This document shows positions 7,037-18,240 of a stretch of 64,000 nt of DNA, one piece after another (positions within the stretch are counted from its first letter, which is position 1; every line of letters starts with the position of its first letter). Under the pieces are notes generated by a model that saw only the letters and a program-made list of their open reading frames with translations, was not told the origin of the DNA and made no database searches. The DNA is taken from positions 62,001 through 126,000 of the forward strand of contig SVEZ01000004.1 in assembly GCA_015057115.1 (NCBI GenBank), read 5' to 3'. The stretch is from Lachnospiraceae bacterium (GTDB lineage: Bacteria; Bacillota; Clostridia; Lachnospirales; Lachnospiraceae). Both the position numbers and the translations under genes were made by a program.

Positions 7037-9865
7037 CTACAGGTATTTCTTCAAATACTGTCCCGTATAAGACTTTTTATTCTCGGTAATCTCCTCCGGC
7101 GTTCCCGAAGCAATAACCATACCGCCTCCGTCGCCGCCTTCCGGTCCCATATCAATAATATAGTCGGCGGTCTTAATTACATCCAGATTGTGCTCAATAA
7201 CTACTACCGTATTTCCACCTTCCGTCAGCTTGTGGAGAATTTCCACCAGCTTGTGAACATCGGCAAAATGAAGTCCAGTGGTAGGTTCATCCAACACATA
7301 GATTGTCTTACCGGTACTTCTCCGACTCAGTTCCGTAGCCAGCTTAATACGCTGAGCTTCTCCACCGGAAAGGGTTGTGGACGGCTGTCCCAGCTTAATA
7401 TAGGAAAGTCCTACATCATACAAGGTCTGAATCTTTCTTTTAATAGAAGGAACGTTCTCAAAAAAGGTTACCGCTTCCTCTACTGTCATATCCAACACTT
7501 CGTAGATATTCTTGCCCTTATAACGAACCTCCAGGGTCTCCCGGTTGTATCTTTTACCGCCACATACTTCACAGGGTACATATACATCCGGCAGAAAATG
7601 CATCTCTATTTTCAAAATACCGTCACCGGAGCAAGCTTCACATCTGCCTCCCTTCACGTTGAAGCTGAAGCGCCCCTTCTTGTACCCCCGGGCTTTCGCA
7701 TCCGCCGTTGCTGCAAAAAGATCACGTATCATATCAAACACACCGGTATAGGTTGCCGGATTACTTCTCGGGGTTCTTCCAATGGGTGACTGGTCGATAT
7801 CGATAATCTTATCTAACTGCTCCACTCCATCAATTCCATCATGAAGGCCCGGCACCGTTCTTGCACGGTTTAACTTCTTGGCCAACGCCTTGTACAGAAT
7901 CTCATTGGTGAGAGAACTTTTTCCGGAACCGGATACACCGGTAATGCAAGTTAGGATTCCCAAAGGAATCTGCACATCAATATTTCTAAGATTGTTTTGG
8001 CGTGCGCCACGAATGGTAAGGAAACCGGTGGGCTTGTTGCGTTTCTCCGGTACCGGAATCTTAATCCTTCCGCTGAGATATGCTCCGGTAATGGAATCCG
8101 GATTCTGCATAATCTCTTCTGCTGTTCCTACTGCCACCACTTCTCCACCATGTTCACCGGCATAAGGTCCGATATCCACCACATAATCTGCCTGTCGCAT
8201 GGTATCTTCATCGTGTTCTACCACAATCAGAGTATTTCCCAAATCCCGCAAATGGCACAGGGTTGCCAACAGTTTATCGTTGTCCCTCTGGTGAAGTCCG
8301 ATGCTGGGCTCATCCAAAATATAGGCCACTCCCACCAAGCCGGAGCCCACCTGCGTTGCCAGACGAATTCGCTGTGCCTCACCACCGGATAAGGTTGCGG
8401 TGGCTCGCGCCAAAGAAAGATATTCTAATCCAACATCCACCAAAAAGCGAATGCGGGAGCGAATCTCTTTTACCACCTGAGCACCGATTTTTTCCTGCTG
8501 AGGCGTCAGCTGCAAATTCTCCATATATTCCTGTAACTGCTTAATAGAAAGCAGTGTTGTTTCGTAGATATTCTTATCCCCTACGGTCACCGCTAAAGAT
8601 TCCCGTTTCAGACGCTGCCCATGACATGCGGCACAAGGAGTTATGTTCATGAAGCTTTCATACTCCCGCTTCATCATATCCGAACCGGTTTCCCGATAGC
8701 GACGTTCCTCGTTGCGAACCAATCCTTCAAAGGCAATATTATAATCCCCTTCTCCACGCTGTCCTTTGTAATGTACCATTACTTCACGACCGCCGGTTCC
8801 TTTTTCCAACATTTCCCGAACTTCCGGTTTCAAATCCTTCCATGGGGTGTCCAGGCTAAAACCGTATTCATTGGAAAGTGCTACCAACAGGGCATGGGTA
8901 AAACTCTTTTCATCCGAAGAAGACTGCCATCCCATTGCCTGAATCGCACCTTCATTCAAACTTAAAGAAGTATCCGGCACCATCAAATCCATATCGAATT
9001 CCATTTTGTACCCGAGGCCGGCGCACTCCGGACAGGCACCAAAGGGATTGTTGAAGGAAAAGCTTCGCGGTTCCACCTCGCTAATACTGATACCACAATC
9101 CGGGCAAGCAAAGCTTTGGGAAAACTGCATGGGGTCTGCCCCAATAACATCCACTGTCATAAGCCCGTCCGCCAATGCCAGGACATTTTCCACGGAGTCC
9201 GTCAATCGCTTTTCCATTCCCGGCTTTACAATCAGACGGTCTACCACAATCTCGATGTCATGCTTGTTATTTTTTTCCAGTTTAATCTCTTCCGTCAGCT
9301 CATATAAATTTCCGTCTACAATTACACGAACGTAGCCGCTTTTCTTAGCCCGTTCAAAGACCTTCTGGTGTTCTCCCTTCCTTCCCCGGACAACCGGCGC
9401 CAGAAGCTGAATCTTCGTGCCTTCCGGAAGTTTCATAATCTGATCTACCATCTGATCCACCGTCTGTTTGGAAATCACTCTTCCGCATTCCGGGCAGTGT
9501 ACCACACCCACCCTGGCAAAGAGCAAACGGAAGTAATCATATATTTCCGTAACGGTTCCCACCGTAGAACGGGGATTTCGATTGGTGGATTTCTGGTCAA
9601 TGGAAATAGCGGGAGAAAGGCCTTCAATCTTCTCTACATTGGGTTTCTCCATCTGGCCCAAAAACTGTCTTGCATAGGAAGACAAGGACTCCATATATCG
9701 CCGCTGTCCCTCTGCATAAATTGTATCAAAAGCCAGAGAAGATTTTCCGGATCCGCTTAATCCTGTTAATACAATAAAAGAATCTCTCGGCAAATCCAAG
9801 TCTATATTCTTTAGGTTGTGCTCACATGCACCCCGGATTTTAATAAATTTCTTTGTTTCACTCAT
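7037..9865 (-). CDS. uvrA: Excinuclease ABC subunit A
   Basis: A 942-residue UvrA, the damage-recognition ATPase of nucleotide excision repair; it loads UvrB on damaged DNA. Two ABC modules are visible: Walker [16 protein letters not shown] near residue 33 and [16 protein letters not shown] near 640, with signatures [14 protein letters not shown] and [14 protein letters not shown]. Zinc-binding cysteines appear as CPECG (near 120), CPDCG..CPECAG (near 255-285) and CEACSG..CEVCGG (near 745). Length is standard. The start overlaps the uvrB stop by 8 bases, so the pair is one operon under the SOS promoter before uvrB. Confidence 0.97.
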   Translation of the reverse strand: MSETKKFIKIRGACEHNLKNIDLDLPRDSFIVLTGLSGSGKSSLAFDTIYAEGQRRYMESLSSYARQFLGQMEKPNVEKIEGLSPAISIDQKSTNRNPRSTVGTVTEIYDYFRLLFARVGVVHCPECGRVISKQTVDQMVDQIMKLPEGTKIQLLAPVVRGRKGEHQKVFERAKKSGYVRVIVDGNLYELTEEIKLEKNNKHDIEIVVDRLIVKPGMEKRLTDSVENVLALADGLMTVDVIGADPMQFSQSFACPDCGISISEVEPRSFSFNNPFGACPECAGLGYKMEFDMDLMVPDTSLSLNEGAIQAMGWQSSSDEKSFTHALLVALSNEYGFSLDTPWKDLKPEVREMLEKGTGGREVMVHYKGQRGEGDYNIAFEGLVRNEERRYRETGSDMMKREYESFMNITPCAACHGQRLKRESLAVTVGDKNIYETTLLSIKQLQEYMENLQLTPQQEKIGAQVVKEIRSRIRFLVDVGLEYLSLARATATLSGGEAQRIRLATQVGSGLVGVAYILDEPSIGLHQRDNDKLLATLCHLRDLGNTLIVVEHDEDTMRQADYVVDIGPYAGEHGGEVVAVGTAEEIMQNPDSITGAYLSGRIKIPVPEKRNKPTGFLTIRGARQNNLRNIDVQIPLGILTCITGVSGSGKSSLTNEILYKALAKKLNRARTVPGLHDGIDGVEQLDKIIDIDQSPIGRTPRSNPATYTGVFDMIRDLFAATADAKARGYKKGRFSFNVKGGRCEACSGDGILKIEMHFLPDVYVPCEVCGGKRYNRETLEVRYKGKNIYEVLDMTVEEAVTFFENVPSIKRKIQTLYDVGLSYIKLGQPSTTLSGGEAQRIKLATELSRRSTGKTIYVLDEPTTGLHFADVHKLVEILHKLTEGGNTVVVIEHNLDVIKTADYIIDMGPEGGDGGGMVIASGTPEEITENKKSYTGQYLKKYL

Positions 9866-11861
9866 GGTCTAATTCCTCTATCATCTTCCGAAGGGAAAGC
9901 ATTTGATCCCTAAGTTCAGCCGCTGCTTCAAAGTTCAAGTCCGCAGCCGCCCGGTTCATCTGTTTCTTCACATCCGCAATACACTTCTCCAATTCTTTTC
10001 GGTTCATGGATTCCGGATCTTTTTCAAAGCGTGCTTCTTCCTCCGCAACTTTCTTCGTTATACTTATCAGTTCCCGCACTGCCTTCTTAATGGTAGTCGG
10101 GGTAATACCGTGTTCCTCATTATATGCCATCTGCAGACTTCTTCGTCGATTAGTCTCCTCAATGGCCACCCGCATGGAATCCGTCACCGTATCCGCGTAC
10201 ATAATTACATGGCCCTCACTGTTACGCGCCGCACGTCCGATGGTCTGAATCAGGGATGTTTCTGATCGCAGAAAACCTTCCTTGTCCGCATCCAAAATTG
10301 CCACCAAGGTAATCTCCGGTATATCCAATCCCTCTCGTAACAGGTTAATTCCCACCAGCACGTCGAATACACCCAGACGCAAATCCCGGATAATCTCAGC
10401 ACGTTCCATGGTATCAATATCCGAGTGTAAGTATTTTACCCGCACGCTGACTTCTCTAAGATATGCCGTTAAATCCTCCGCCATCTTCTTGGTAAGAGTT
10501 GTCACCAGAACTTTATTTCCTTTCTTGGTTTCCTTTCGGATTTCTCCCAGTAGGTCATCAATCTGTCCTTCCACCGGTCGAACGGATATTTCCGGATCCA
10601 ACAATCCCGTAGGTCTTATAATCTGCTCCGTACGTAAAAGCTCATGCTCCGCCTCATACTCATTGGGGGTAGCCGACACAAACAACATCTGATCTATCCT
10701 GGATTCAAATTCCCCAAAATTCAAAGGCCGATTATCCTTGGCCGATGGAAGGCGAAAACCGTAATCCACCAGCGTCGTTTTTCTGGACTGATCCCCGGCA
10801 TACATACCACGAATCTGCGGAATGGTTATGTGAGACTCATCCACGATAATTAAAAAATCATCCTTAAAATAATCCATCAGAGTATAGGGTGGCTGTCCCG
10901 GCTGTAGTCCTGACAGGTGCCTTGAATAATTCTCGATTCCCGAACAGAATCCGGTCTCCCGAATCATTTCCACATCAAAATTGGTCCGTTCGGAAATTCG
11001 CTGGGCCTCCAACAATTTATCTTCGCTTTTAAAATATTTCACCCGTTCTTCCAGTTCATCCAAGATATCCTTTGTGGCACTCATAATCTTCTCTCGAGGA
11101 ACCACATAATGGGACGCCGGAAAAATAGCAATATGCTCAAGACGCGCTTTTACCTCACCGGTCAACACATCTACTTCTGTAATCCGATCAATTTCATCTC
11201 CGAAAAATTCTACCCGGATGGCACTGTCGCCGTAATCTGCCGGAAAGACCTCCAGCACATCTCCCCGCACCCGGAAGGTACCTCGTTTGAAATCCATTTC
11301 GTTCCGGTCGTACTGAATATCAATCAGCTCCCGGATTACATCATCTCTGTCCTTCTGCATTCCCGGTCGCAAAGATACCATCATGTTAAAATAATCAATA
11401 GGACTTCCCAAACCGTAAATACAGGATACGGAAGACACCACCACCACATCCCGGCGTTCGGACAGGGAGGCCGTAGCCGACAACCGCAATTTGTCAATCT
11501 CTTCATTAATGGAAGAGTCCTTCTCTATATACGTATCCGTAGAAGGCACATAGGCCTCCGGCTGGTAGTAGTCATAGTATGACACAAAATATTCCACCGC
11601 ATTCTCCGGAAAGAACTCCTTCATTTCCCCGTAAAGCTGTCCTGCAAGAGTCTTATTGTGAGAAATAATCAGGGTTGGCTTATTCAGCGCTGCAATCACA
11701 TTGGCCATGGTAAACGTCTTACCGGACCCCGTCACTCCCAGCAGCGTCTGAAACTGATTTCCTTCCCGGAACCCCTTCACCAGCTCCTCAATGGCTCTGG
11801 GCTGGTCACCGGTAGGCTGATATTCAGAATGCAATATAAATTTATCCGGTCGGTTCTGCAT
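9858..11861 (-). CDS. uvrB: Excinuclease ABC subunit B
   Basis: A helicase-fold subunit of nucleotide excision repair that verifies damage and positions UvrC. Walker [16 protein letters not shown] lies near residue 40, the beta-hairpin [12 protein letters not shown] near 90, DESH box near 338, and the UvrC-binding UVR motif ends the protein ([23 protein letters not shown]). I place the start at the ATG at 11861 (MQNRPDK, 667 residues) because GGAGG lies eight bases before it. An upstream in-frame start at 11882 has no such site. It overlaps uvrA and is preceded by a LexA-type box. Confidence 0.96.
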   Translation of the reverse strand: MQNRPDKFILHSEYQPTGDQPRAIEELVKGFREGNQFQTLLGVTGSGKTFTMANVIAALNKPTLIISHNKTLAGQLYGEMKEFFPENAVEYFVSYYDYYQPEAYVPSTDTYIEKDSSINEEIDKLRLSATASLSERRDVVVVSSVSCIYGLGSPIDYFNMMVSLRPGMQKDRDDVIRELIDIQYDRNEMDFKRGTFRVRGDVLEVFPADYGDSAIRVEFFGDEIDRITEVDVLTGEVKARLEHIAIFPASHYVVPREKIMSATKDILDELEERVKYFKSEDKLLEAQRISERTNFDVEMIRETGFCSGIENYSRHLSGLQPGQPPYTLMDYFKDDFLIIVDESHITIPQIRGMYAGDQSRKTTLVDYGFRLPSAKDNRPLNFGEFESRIDQMLFVSATPNEYEAEHELLRTEQIIRPTGLLDPEISVRPVEGQIDDLLGEIRKETKKGNKVLVTTLTKKMAEDLTAYLREVSVRVKYLHSDIDTMERAEIIRDLRLGVFDVLVGINLLREGLDIPEITLVAILDADKEGFLRSETSLIQTIGRAARNSEGHVIMYADTVTDSMRVAIEETNRRRSLQMAYNEEHGITPTTIKKAVRELISITKKVAEEEARFEKDPESMNRKELEKCIADVKKQMNRAAADLNFEAAAELRDQMLSLRKMIEELDHE

Positions 11862-11907
11862 GAAAAGCACCTCCAAACACACGTCGTTTTCTACTCATTG
11901 GACTTTC

Positions 11908-11936
11908 AGCATAGCACACTTTCGAACATATGTCCA
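11908..11936 (-). promoter_or_regulatory. uvrBA promoter with SOS (LexA/DinR) box
   Basis: On the minus strand TGGACA (11936-11931), 17 bases, TATGCT (11913-11908). Overlapping the -35 is GGACATATGTTC (11935-11924), one base from the Gram-positive LexA core GAAC-N4-GTTC. Repression by LexA is expected from the position. Confidence 0.75.
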
Positions 11937-11966
11937 CCCCCTGCCTGTTCCCCCCGGCAGAATGTC

Positions 11967-12004
11967 AAAAACGCACCTCCCGCTTTCCCGGGATGTGCGT
12001 TTTT
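11967..12004. terminator. Bidirectional terminator between the surface-protein gene and uvrB
   Basis: A 16-bp stem with one mismatch (AAAAACGCAC..CTCCCG paired with CGGGATGTGCGTTTTT). T-runs occur on both strands. It lies 6 bases past the stop of the large minus-strand surface protein and upstream of the uvrB promoter. Confidence 0.85.
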
Positions 12005-12010
12005 GAACAT

Positions 12011-15000
12011 TTATTTCGCCTTCTTGATTTTTACCGATTTATCAATACCGGAAGCAATCAAAAGTTTCTTGATGCTTTCTCTTTGCTTCTTATTTCCTCT
12101 GATGTAGATGGTTGCATTTTTGGCAATTCCCTTAAAGGCATTCTTTTCAATCCTGGTAACATTCTTGCCAATGGTTATTTTGGAAAGCTTCTTACAGTTC
12201 TCAAAAGCACCTTTTGCAATGGTCTTTACTGTATTTCCAATTACCAGCTCTTTCAGGTTACTGTTCTTTCCGGCATTCTTGTCGATACCCACTACCTTAT
12301 AGGTATTGCCGTCCGCTGCCTTGATGGTTTCCGGAATCACCAGTTTCACTACCGCCTTGGCCGCTCCCTTTCGTGCTTTTTCATCCGTACTTTGAAAGTC
12401 GACAGCAAGATCTTTTAAGGTAATTTCGTTCTTTTTCTTTACGGTATATTCCATTGTGGTCTGAACACCTGTCTTTGTTGTTTCAGTTTCCACAATAGCA
12501 AAGACTTTCCCGTTCTTTCCAAAGGTTACCTTTTCGGTGGTGGAAGCACCGTTGTCTTTCTGTACCGCAACTTCGATGTAACCGGAACCATTCTGCTTTT
12601 CAACAGACGTGGTGGTAGTTGTGGTTTTTCCGTTGTGAACCACTTCCGTTTTCGTGGTTGTTGTATCACCGTCTGCGGTGGTTTCTATCTTTTCATAGGT
12701 GCTGTCACCGTTCTCTTTGGAAACGGTGGTTTCCTCGATTACGGAACCGTCGGTGGTTTTTGTAACTGCAATCTCCACTTTGGATCCGTTGTCATCTGTG
12801 GTAACTGTGGTTGTAGTGGTGGAACCATCCGGGTTCGTCACTACAACCGGCTGGGAATCTGCTTCGCCGGCAGAACCGCTTTCTCCGGTAGAGCCACCTC
12901 CGATTGTACCACCGCCGATTGCTCCGCCGCCGGTATTTCCGCCGCCGGCAGTTTTAATGGTAAAGGTTGCATACGCTTCCCCGCCCATATATGCATCTGT
13001 TTCTGCTACCGTTGCCCTTACAATGTATTCTCCGGCATTCTTCGGAACGTCGGCAGTATACTGATCATCCGTATCACCCTTTTTCTTATAAGCATAGGTC
13101 ACTGCTCCATTTCCGGCATTTCCTGTAAGAACCGGCTTTTTCGCTGTTTCCCCGTAAGTCCAGTCCGGCTGTGTCAGGGATAAGGCAAGTGCTGATTTTT
13201 CTGTTACGGTAACCGTAATTACGATATTGTAGTCCTTATAATTTCCGGATTTCACCGGAAGAATGATGTCGGCAGTGCTGCCTACTGCTGCATCTTCTTT
13301 AAAGGTAAATATTACCTTCTTTGAAGAAGCATCATAGGTTGGCGCTGCTGCCAGGATATTTGTTGCATCGTTGGTGGTAATGCTGTTTCCATCAATCGCT
13401 CCACCAGCTGCAATCAAATCACCAATATCAGCAGAATTGCTTTCTCCGTATTTTGCAAAACCGGTGGCGTTTTCCGTTTGGTGATCTGCTTTTGCAACTG
13501 TAACCACTATTGGTGTTTCGATTCCTTTATCCTTATGATTTTTATCTCCGATTATTCTGTACCATATATAATAGGTACCGGCATTGGCAGCTGCAGGGAT
13601 TGTTTCACTCCAGCCGGTGATGGGCGCCGGACCTTCGTTCGTGCCCGGGGCATACTGCATGGTGCCCATATTTCCGGATACAGAGCCTGCAGTAATCAGC
13701 GAAAGCATCTGTCCGGTATAGGCCAGATTTGGCGTTGCTGTTGGAACAGTAATTTCTCCTGCCCGGATTTCCGCCTTATTCACAGTCAGTTTCACCTTAC
13801 AGGTGGATGTGTTAAGATTCCCGTCATGCGGCGTAAAAATCACCGTATATTCTGTTTTATTGCTGTCCGCAACTGCCGGAGCGATGGATGAATCACTCCA
13901 TGCAAAGGAGCCTGTCACCTGCAGTCCGTTTGCGATTGCCTCGCCACCGTCCAGCCGGCTGTCATTCAGCGTCTGGCCGTAGGTAATCTCATTCGCAATC
14001 GGGGTGTTACTGATACGGATATCTGCTTTAGCAATCTTCACGGTCAGTACACCCGGTTCACTTGCCTCGTGGTTTCCATCCGCTTTTGCACGATACCATA
14101 CGTAATACCTGCCGGCGTCGGTTTTTGACGGAAGCTCTGCACCCCAGCCTGCTTCCGGTGCTGTAGCCGCATCTGTACCGAAAGCATACTCCATGGCAGT
14201 GTCCGCCTCACCTGCCGTAACCAGCGCCAGTGATTCTCCTGTATATTTCAGGTTATCTATTCCTACAGGACAGGTGGTCACCTTCGCCCTAATCTTTGTA
14301 ACGGTCAATGTATATTGCGCTGTCGCCTTCGCATACTCTTCCGTCTCTGCGGCAGTTGCCGTGATAGTTGCCGTTCCCACCTTCAGAATATGCACCCTTC
14401 CGGTTGAACTGTCCACCGTTGCAACCTCATTTCCCTCTGTAACCGCATAGCTGACAACACCATCACCGGCGCTGTGTAAAGCGGTTACGGTAAAGTCCGC
14501 ATCGTCGCAGGCTTTGGTCTGTGTTGCCTCGGAAAAAGAAAGTTCCTGCGCTAACTTACTCCAGATTTTGACAGTCGTCACAGCAGAGGTTAATTCAGCT
14601 TTTTGGCTGTTATCCCCTCTTGTTGCGGTTACAACACAGTAATAGAAGGTCGTGCCGTCCCTGTTTGTCGGCACAGCATAGCTTGACTCCGTGGCTCCGC
14701 TGATGGGAGTGCCGTCTGTGCTCTTTCTTGTGTTGGAATACCACTGATAAGACAAGGTATGACCGTCAACTGTTTCCGCAGCAACCGTAAGGACATTTCC
14801 CGAAACAGTGCCATTTTGCAACGTAAGATTCATGGGCTGCGTCGTAATTGCAGGCTTCACCGCCGGTATCATTTCCCATTTTGCCTGAACTGTTGTATCT
14901 TCATTCACAGTTATGCTGTCGCCTACGGCATATACATCTGTGCCGATCAGCCATCCTGTGAATACCTTTCCCGAAGGAACCCCGAACCCATTTTCGGGCA

Positions 15001-17986
15001 GGGTATAAACTTCTCCTGCAGCTCTTTTCACTTCCGGCATCGTTCCCGTACCGCCATTGGACAAAAACGAAACCGTCAAAGCAGGAACAATCGTCTTCCC
15101 GCCTATATTATCAGCAGTCGCAGGCTCATCCGTATCCTGCAGCAGAAAATCTTTGGATAAAGTGACCGTACCGCCATAGCTGCTGGCATAAATACGGTCC
15201 GAACCGTGATTCCAACTCAAATCCACTGTTCCGCCGGTTGCTGCAATCCTATTACTATCTTGGGCTCCCCCCGGTCCGATTCCATTTCCGCCTTTCCCGC
15301 CGCTGGTCGTATCATGGACTCCGCCTCCTATTGCAGTAATCTGACCACCGGTGATACGGATTGTACCGGCATTTCCTTTATCTCCTGAGCGGTTTGAACC
15401 ACCACCGCCTATTCCGGCAGCATGGACTCCCCCTCTGGCGTTGACTGTACCGCCTGTGATGGTAATATTTCCTCCGTCTTCACCCTCACCGCCGCCTATT
15501 CCTGTAGCAAGAATACCGCCGGTTGCCGTTACAGTTCCTCCCGCAATGGTAATCGTACCGCCATCTGAATACAGTGAGCTTCCGATACCTGCAGCGTCAT
15601 CACCGCCTTTTGCACTCACATTGGCTCCGTAAACCGCCACCGTACCGCATCCGGAACCGACGTGAGGCTCTACTTTGCCTTCGCCAATTCCTGCGTTATA
15701 GTCCTCAGTGTCATTTATAACAAGACGTCCCGTGTCTTCTGTCTGCCCGAAAATTTCAAGGCTCTTACCGCTGCCCACCGTAATTCCCTTGGGCGCGGTA
15801 AGCGTTGCCCCGTCGCAGAGAACCAGACGGACCATCCCTTCTACACTCATGCGGCTAGAAACAGTCGTATCCGTATCTACGTACCATACGCCATCCCCCA
15901 GCTGAGTAACATCTGCTGTAACACGGGTTGCAGTTTCTCTTACCACATTTCCATCAGCTCCCACATAAACAATCTCGGCTGACGGAATCGTCGAATCGGT
16001 AATAACAATATTTACCCGGCTCTTATGGGCATCTGGCGTCGGGAATGTCACTTCTTTTGCATAAGTATTGCTCCCGCTGTCCGTTGCTGCAAATGTCACA
16101 GCGGAAGTAATCTCACTGTCCAAAATGACGTAACCGTCAAATGTGGCTGTTCCCAGTGTACTGTCTGCGCCATCGCTTTCGACAGTGTACGTAAAAACTG
16201 TCAGCCCGGAATTTCCAAGCTCTGCAACTGCTTCATGGTTGGCACTTCCTATACGCTTGTCATAAATTCGTCCTGACAATTCATACAGATAACCACCCAG
16301 TACAACTTTGTTGATTTCCTCAGAAAGTGTCACCGATTCGCTGGCCCATGTTTTGCTCCCCGCAATAACCTTTACAGTACCCGAAGAACTAAGCTGACTG
16401 TCTGTATACCGGACACTGACGTCCACCTTACCGATTCCCCTTTTATCAACCTGTAATTTGGTGTAGATTACTTTTCCACAAGGAAGCTCCACCTTTACAT
16501 CGTCTATACTGCCGGTAAGAGCGGCATCGTATATTGTTGCGGAAAAAGTACGCACATTGGAAGTTCCCGATAGGGGGGCGATTGTTCCCGAACAGCTTAC
16601 TGTCGCTTCATCGTAAATTGTCACGCTGCCGCCGGAAAATGCTGCATCCCGATCCTTACTACCATATCCAATATTACCCTTCGCAGTCACCATTCCATTC
16701 GAAATTATGATTGCAGGAGAAGATAGCGTTACTCCGGATATAATGCTTGAATTGAACCCGGTTCCAATTGCTGCTCCACCGTTTCCTCCTCCTGTTGCGG
16801 TTATATTTCCTCCGGAAATGCTGATCGTTTCAATCGTTCCACAGGTTCCGCCGCCAATCCCGGTAGCACCTGTTCCTCCCTGTGCGATAACCGTACCGCC
16901 GTTTATACTGACACTGCCCGTAATCCTACGGGTATATGTGTCATTATCTATATTATCGTACCCTCCGTTGCATCCGGCATATTCCGTGCCGCCGATGCCG
17001 GCTCCACCACCTGCTTTGGTAAAAAGATCTGCTCGCCAGCTTCCTCCCTGTGCCTCAATCGTACCGCCATTAATGATGATTGAACCACAGCCCTGTGGCA
17101 CAACACCACTATGAACCTGCCGCATTCTGTGATTATTGCCGTTTGCGCCGATGCCGGCCCCGCCGCCACGGTCGTCTCCTCCGATGGCATGCAACGTACC
17201 CGTACTGGCAGATGTTATTTCCAGGCTGCAACCCTCAGGCACTGCAATGCCGGCTCCGCCAAAACCGCCTTTAAGAGTATTCTCTCCCTTTACGGTAAGA
17301 TGAAGCGTTGCATTATTTACCAGCGAGATGCCTGACAGCACGTCATACCGCTCAGAATAATCTACACAAAAATTCTCAATTGTCAGATGCAGCTCTATTC
17401 CATCCACAACAATGGCGCCTTCGGAGATAAAATCACCGTTTTGACCTGCACTAGAATCAGCCGGGATTGTTCCGGACACCGTCTTTCCATCGTAGCTACT
17501 TTTGTTGCTGCTATTAATAAGCACCGCCTGACTCAACTGCATCACCTGATTATCCGTCACGGCAAGCTCATACTCTACTCCGTCGATGGTGACCTTCATC
17601 CACTCCCGGCTGTCAAAAGCCGTATGTGTGGTGACAATCCACTCACCGTTGTCATTCTTCTCAGCAGAAAACAGGGAACTGTCACTGACCAACACTTCCT
17701 TTGCATCGCCGGAAAGACCAACGGCGCTTAAAATCTTAGACAACTCCATCTCTGAATCCCCGGGAAGAACGTATTGCTTATTATCATAGGTAAATTCCAC
17801 GGTATAGAGGGAAAAACCATCGGTCTCTGCCATGGCAGTATCAGCCCCGGTCTCCGAACCTTTACCGGGATTTCCCCTCTGCGCCGCCATCACAGCCCTG
17901 TCAACCGGCATGGTTCCCATGACCAGCGCTATCGCCAAAGTAAACGAAACGATGCTCTTTAGCAATGACCCTCTTACTTTGTTCAT
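12011..17986 (-). CDS. Giant secreted surface protein (GIG-rich beta-helix-like repeats, Ig-like/MBG repeats, C-terminal LRR)
   Basis: About 1,991 residues from the ATG at 17986, which has GAGGAG nine bases upstream; an ATG three codons earlier overlaps that site. A signal peptide covers the first ~35 residues. Residues ~200-480 and ~720-960 hold repeated GGGAGIG/GIGGG and 'GGTVTATGG' strands, suggesting a right-handed beta-helix. Near 1010-1075 is an InlB-type repeat (VSFLSNGGTGTMPEV...GWLIG...AKW). Ig-like and MBG-like modules follow (QWYSNT, YTGQML, YYIWYR motifs, to ~1650). A Gly-rich linker leads into a Thr-rich stretch of TTTTT clusters, then a BspA-type leucine-rich repeat (LKELVIGNTVKTIAKGAFENC). 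No LPxTG was seen. It is probably an adhesin or host-glycan contact protein; the ligand is unknown. Confidence 0.85.
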   Translation of the reverse strand: MNKVRGSLLKSIVSFTLAIALVMGTMPVDRAVMAAQRGNPGKGSETGADTAMAETDGFSLYTVEFTYDNKQYVLPGDSEMELSKILSAVGLSGDAKEVLVSDSSLFSAEKNDNGEWIVTTHTAFDSREWMKVTIDGVEYELAVTDNQVMQLSQAVLINSSNKSSYDGKTVSGTIPADSSAGQNGDFISEGAIVVDGIELHLTIENFCVDYSERYDVLSGISLVNNATLHLTVKGENTLKGGFGGAGIAVPEGCSLEITSASTGTLHAIGGDDRGGGAGIGANGNNHRMRQVHSGVVPQGCGSIIINGGTIEAQGGSWRADLFTKAGGGAGIGGTEYAGCNGGYDNIDNDTYTRRITGSVSINGGTVIAQGGTGATGIGGGTCGTIETISISGGNITATGGGNGGAAIGTGFNSSIISGVTLSSPAIIISNGMVTAKGNIGYGSKDRDAAFSGGSVTIYDEATVSCSGTIAPLSGTSNVRTFSATIYDAALTGSIDDVKVELPCGKVIYTKLQVDKRGIGKVDVSVRYTDSQLSSSGTVKVIAGSKTWASESVTLSEEINKVVLGGYLYELSGRIYDKRIGSANHEAVAELGNSGLTVFTYTVESDGADSTLGTATFDGYVILDSEITSAVTFAATDSGSNTYAKEVTFPTPDAHKSRVNIVITDSTIPSAEIVYVGADGNVVRETATRVTADVTQLGDGVWYVDTDTTVSSRMSVEGMVRLVLCDGATLTAPKGITVGSGKSLEIFGQTEDTGRLVINDTEDYNAGIGEGKVEPHVGSGCGTVAVYGANVSAKGGDDAAGIGSSLYSDGGTITIAGGTVTATGGILATGIGGGEGEDGGNITITGGTVNARGGVHAAGIGGGGSNRSGDKGNAGTIRITGGQITAIGGGVHDTTSGGKGGNGIGPGGAQDSNRIAATGGTVDLSWNHGSDRIYASSYGGTVTLSKDFLLQDTDEPATADNIGGKTIVPALTVSFLSNGGTGTMPEVKRAAGEVYTLPENGFGVPSGKVFTGWLIGTDVYAVGDSITVNEDTTVQAKWEMIPAVKPAITTQPMNLTLQNGTVSGNVLTVAAETVDGHTLSYQWYSNTRKSTDGTPISGATESSYAVPTNRDGTTFYYCVVTATRGDNSQKAELTSAVTTVKIWSKLAQELSFSEATQTKACDDADFTVTALHSAGDGVVSYAVTEGNEVATVDSSTGRVHILKVGTATITATAAETEEYAKATAQYTLTVTKIRAKVTTCPVGIDNLKYTGESLALVTAGEADTAMEYAFGTDAATAPEAGWGAELPSKTDAGRYYVWYRAKADGNHEASEPGVLTVKIAKADIRISNTPIANEITYGQTLNDSRLDGGEAIANGLQVTGSFAWSDSSIAPAVADSNKTEYTVIFTPHDGNLNTSTCKVKLTVNKAEIRAGEITVPTATPNLAYTGQMLSLITAGSVSGNMGTMQYAPGTNEGPAPITGWSETIPAAANAGTYYIWYRIIGDKNHKDKGIETPIVVTVAKADHQTENATGFAKYGESNSADIGDLIAAGGAIDGNSITTNDATNILAAAPTYDASSKKVIFTFKEDAAVGSTADIILPVKSGNYKDYNIVITVTVTEKSALALSLTQPDWTYGETAKKPVLTGNAGNGAVTYAYKKKGDTDDQYTADVPKNAGEYIVRATVAETDAYMGGEAYATFTIKTAGGGNTGGGAIGGGTIGGGSTGESGSAGEADSQPVVVTNPDGSTTTTTVTTDDNGSKVEIAVTKTTDGSVIEETTVSKENGDSTYEKIETTADGDTTTTKTEVVHNGKTTTTTTSVEKQNGSGYIEVAVQKDNGASTTEKVTFGKNGKVFAIVETETTKTGVQTTMEYTVKKKNEITLKDLAVDFQSTDEKARKGAAKAVVKLVIPETIKAADGNTYKVVGIDKNAGKNSNLKELVIGNTVKTIAKGAFENCKKLSKITIGKNVTRIEKNAFKGIAKNATIYIRGNKKQRESIKKLLIASGIDKSVKIKKAK

Positions 17987-18186
17987 GATCTTCATCTCCT
18001 CTTTTTATAATCTCTTTTTAAGCGCTATCAGTATATCATATCTTCGATCTTTTTCAATACATCTGTGACGAACGGCAAAAAACTGTGATGAAAAGCAAAT
18101 TTTCAGTCTTTTTCAATATCCGCAAATTCCATCCTGCTGAATCGACCTTGATCTTGCACACCGGTCTTGATTACCCTATAGAAAAA

Positions 18187-18231
18187 AGGTCTCCGCCCGG
18201 ATGAATGAATCATCCAAAGCGAAGACCCCTT
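18187..18231 (-). terminator. Terminator of the amidase gene
   Basis: Imperfect long hairpin (minus strand AAGGGGTCTTCGC...GGATG / CATCC...GCGGAGACCTT) followed by TTTTTT. It lies 10 bases past the amidase stop. The remaining ~145 bases up to the start of the surface protein hold no gene and presumably its promoter. Confidence 0.75.
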
Positions 18232-18240
18232 GTTTTGTGT

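Noticed and set aside
12011-17986. Sortase-anchored LPxTG protein
   Set aside because: The C-terminus ends in an LRR and a Lys-rich tail with no LPxTG, hydrophobic segment or basic stop sequence.
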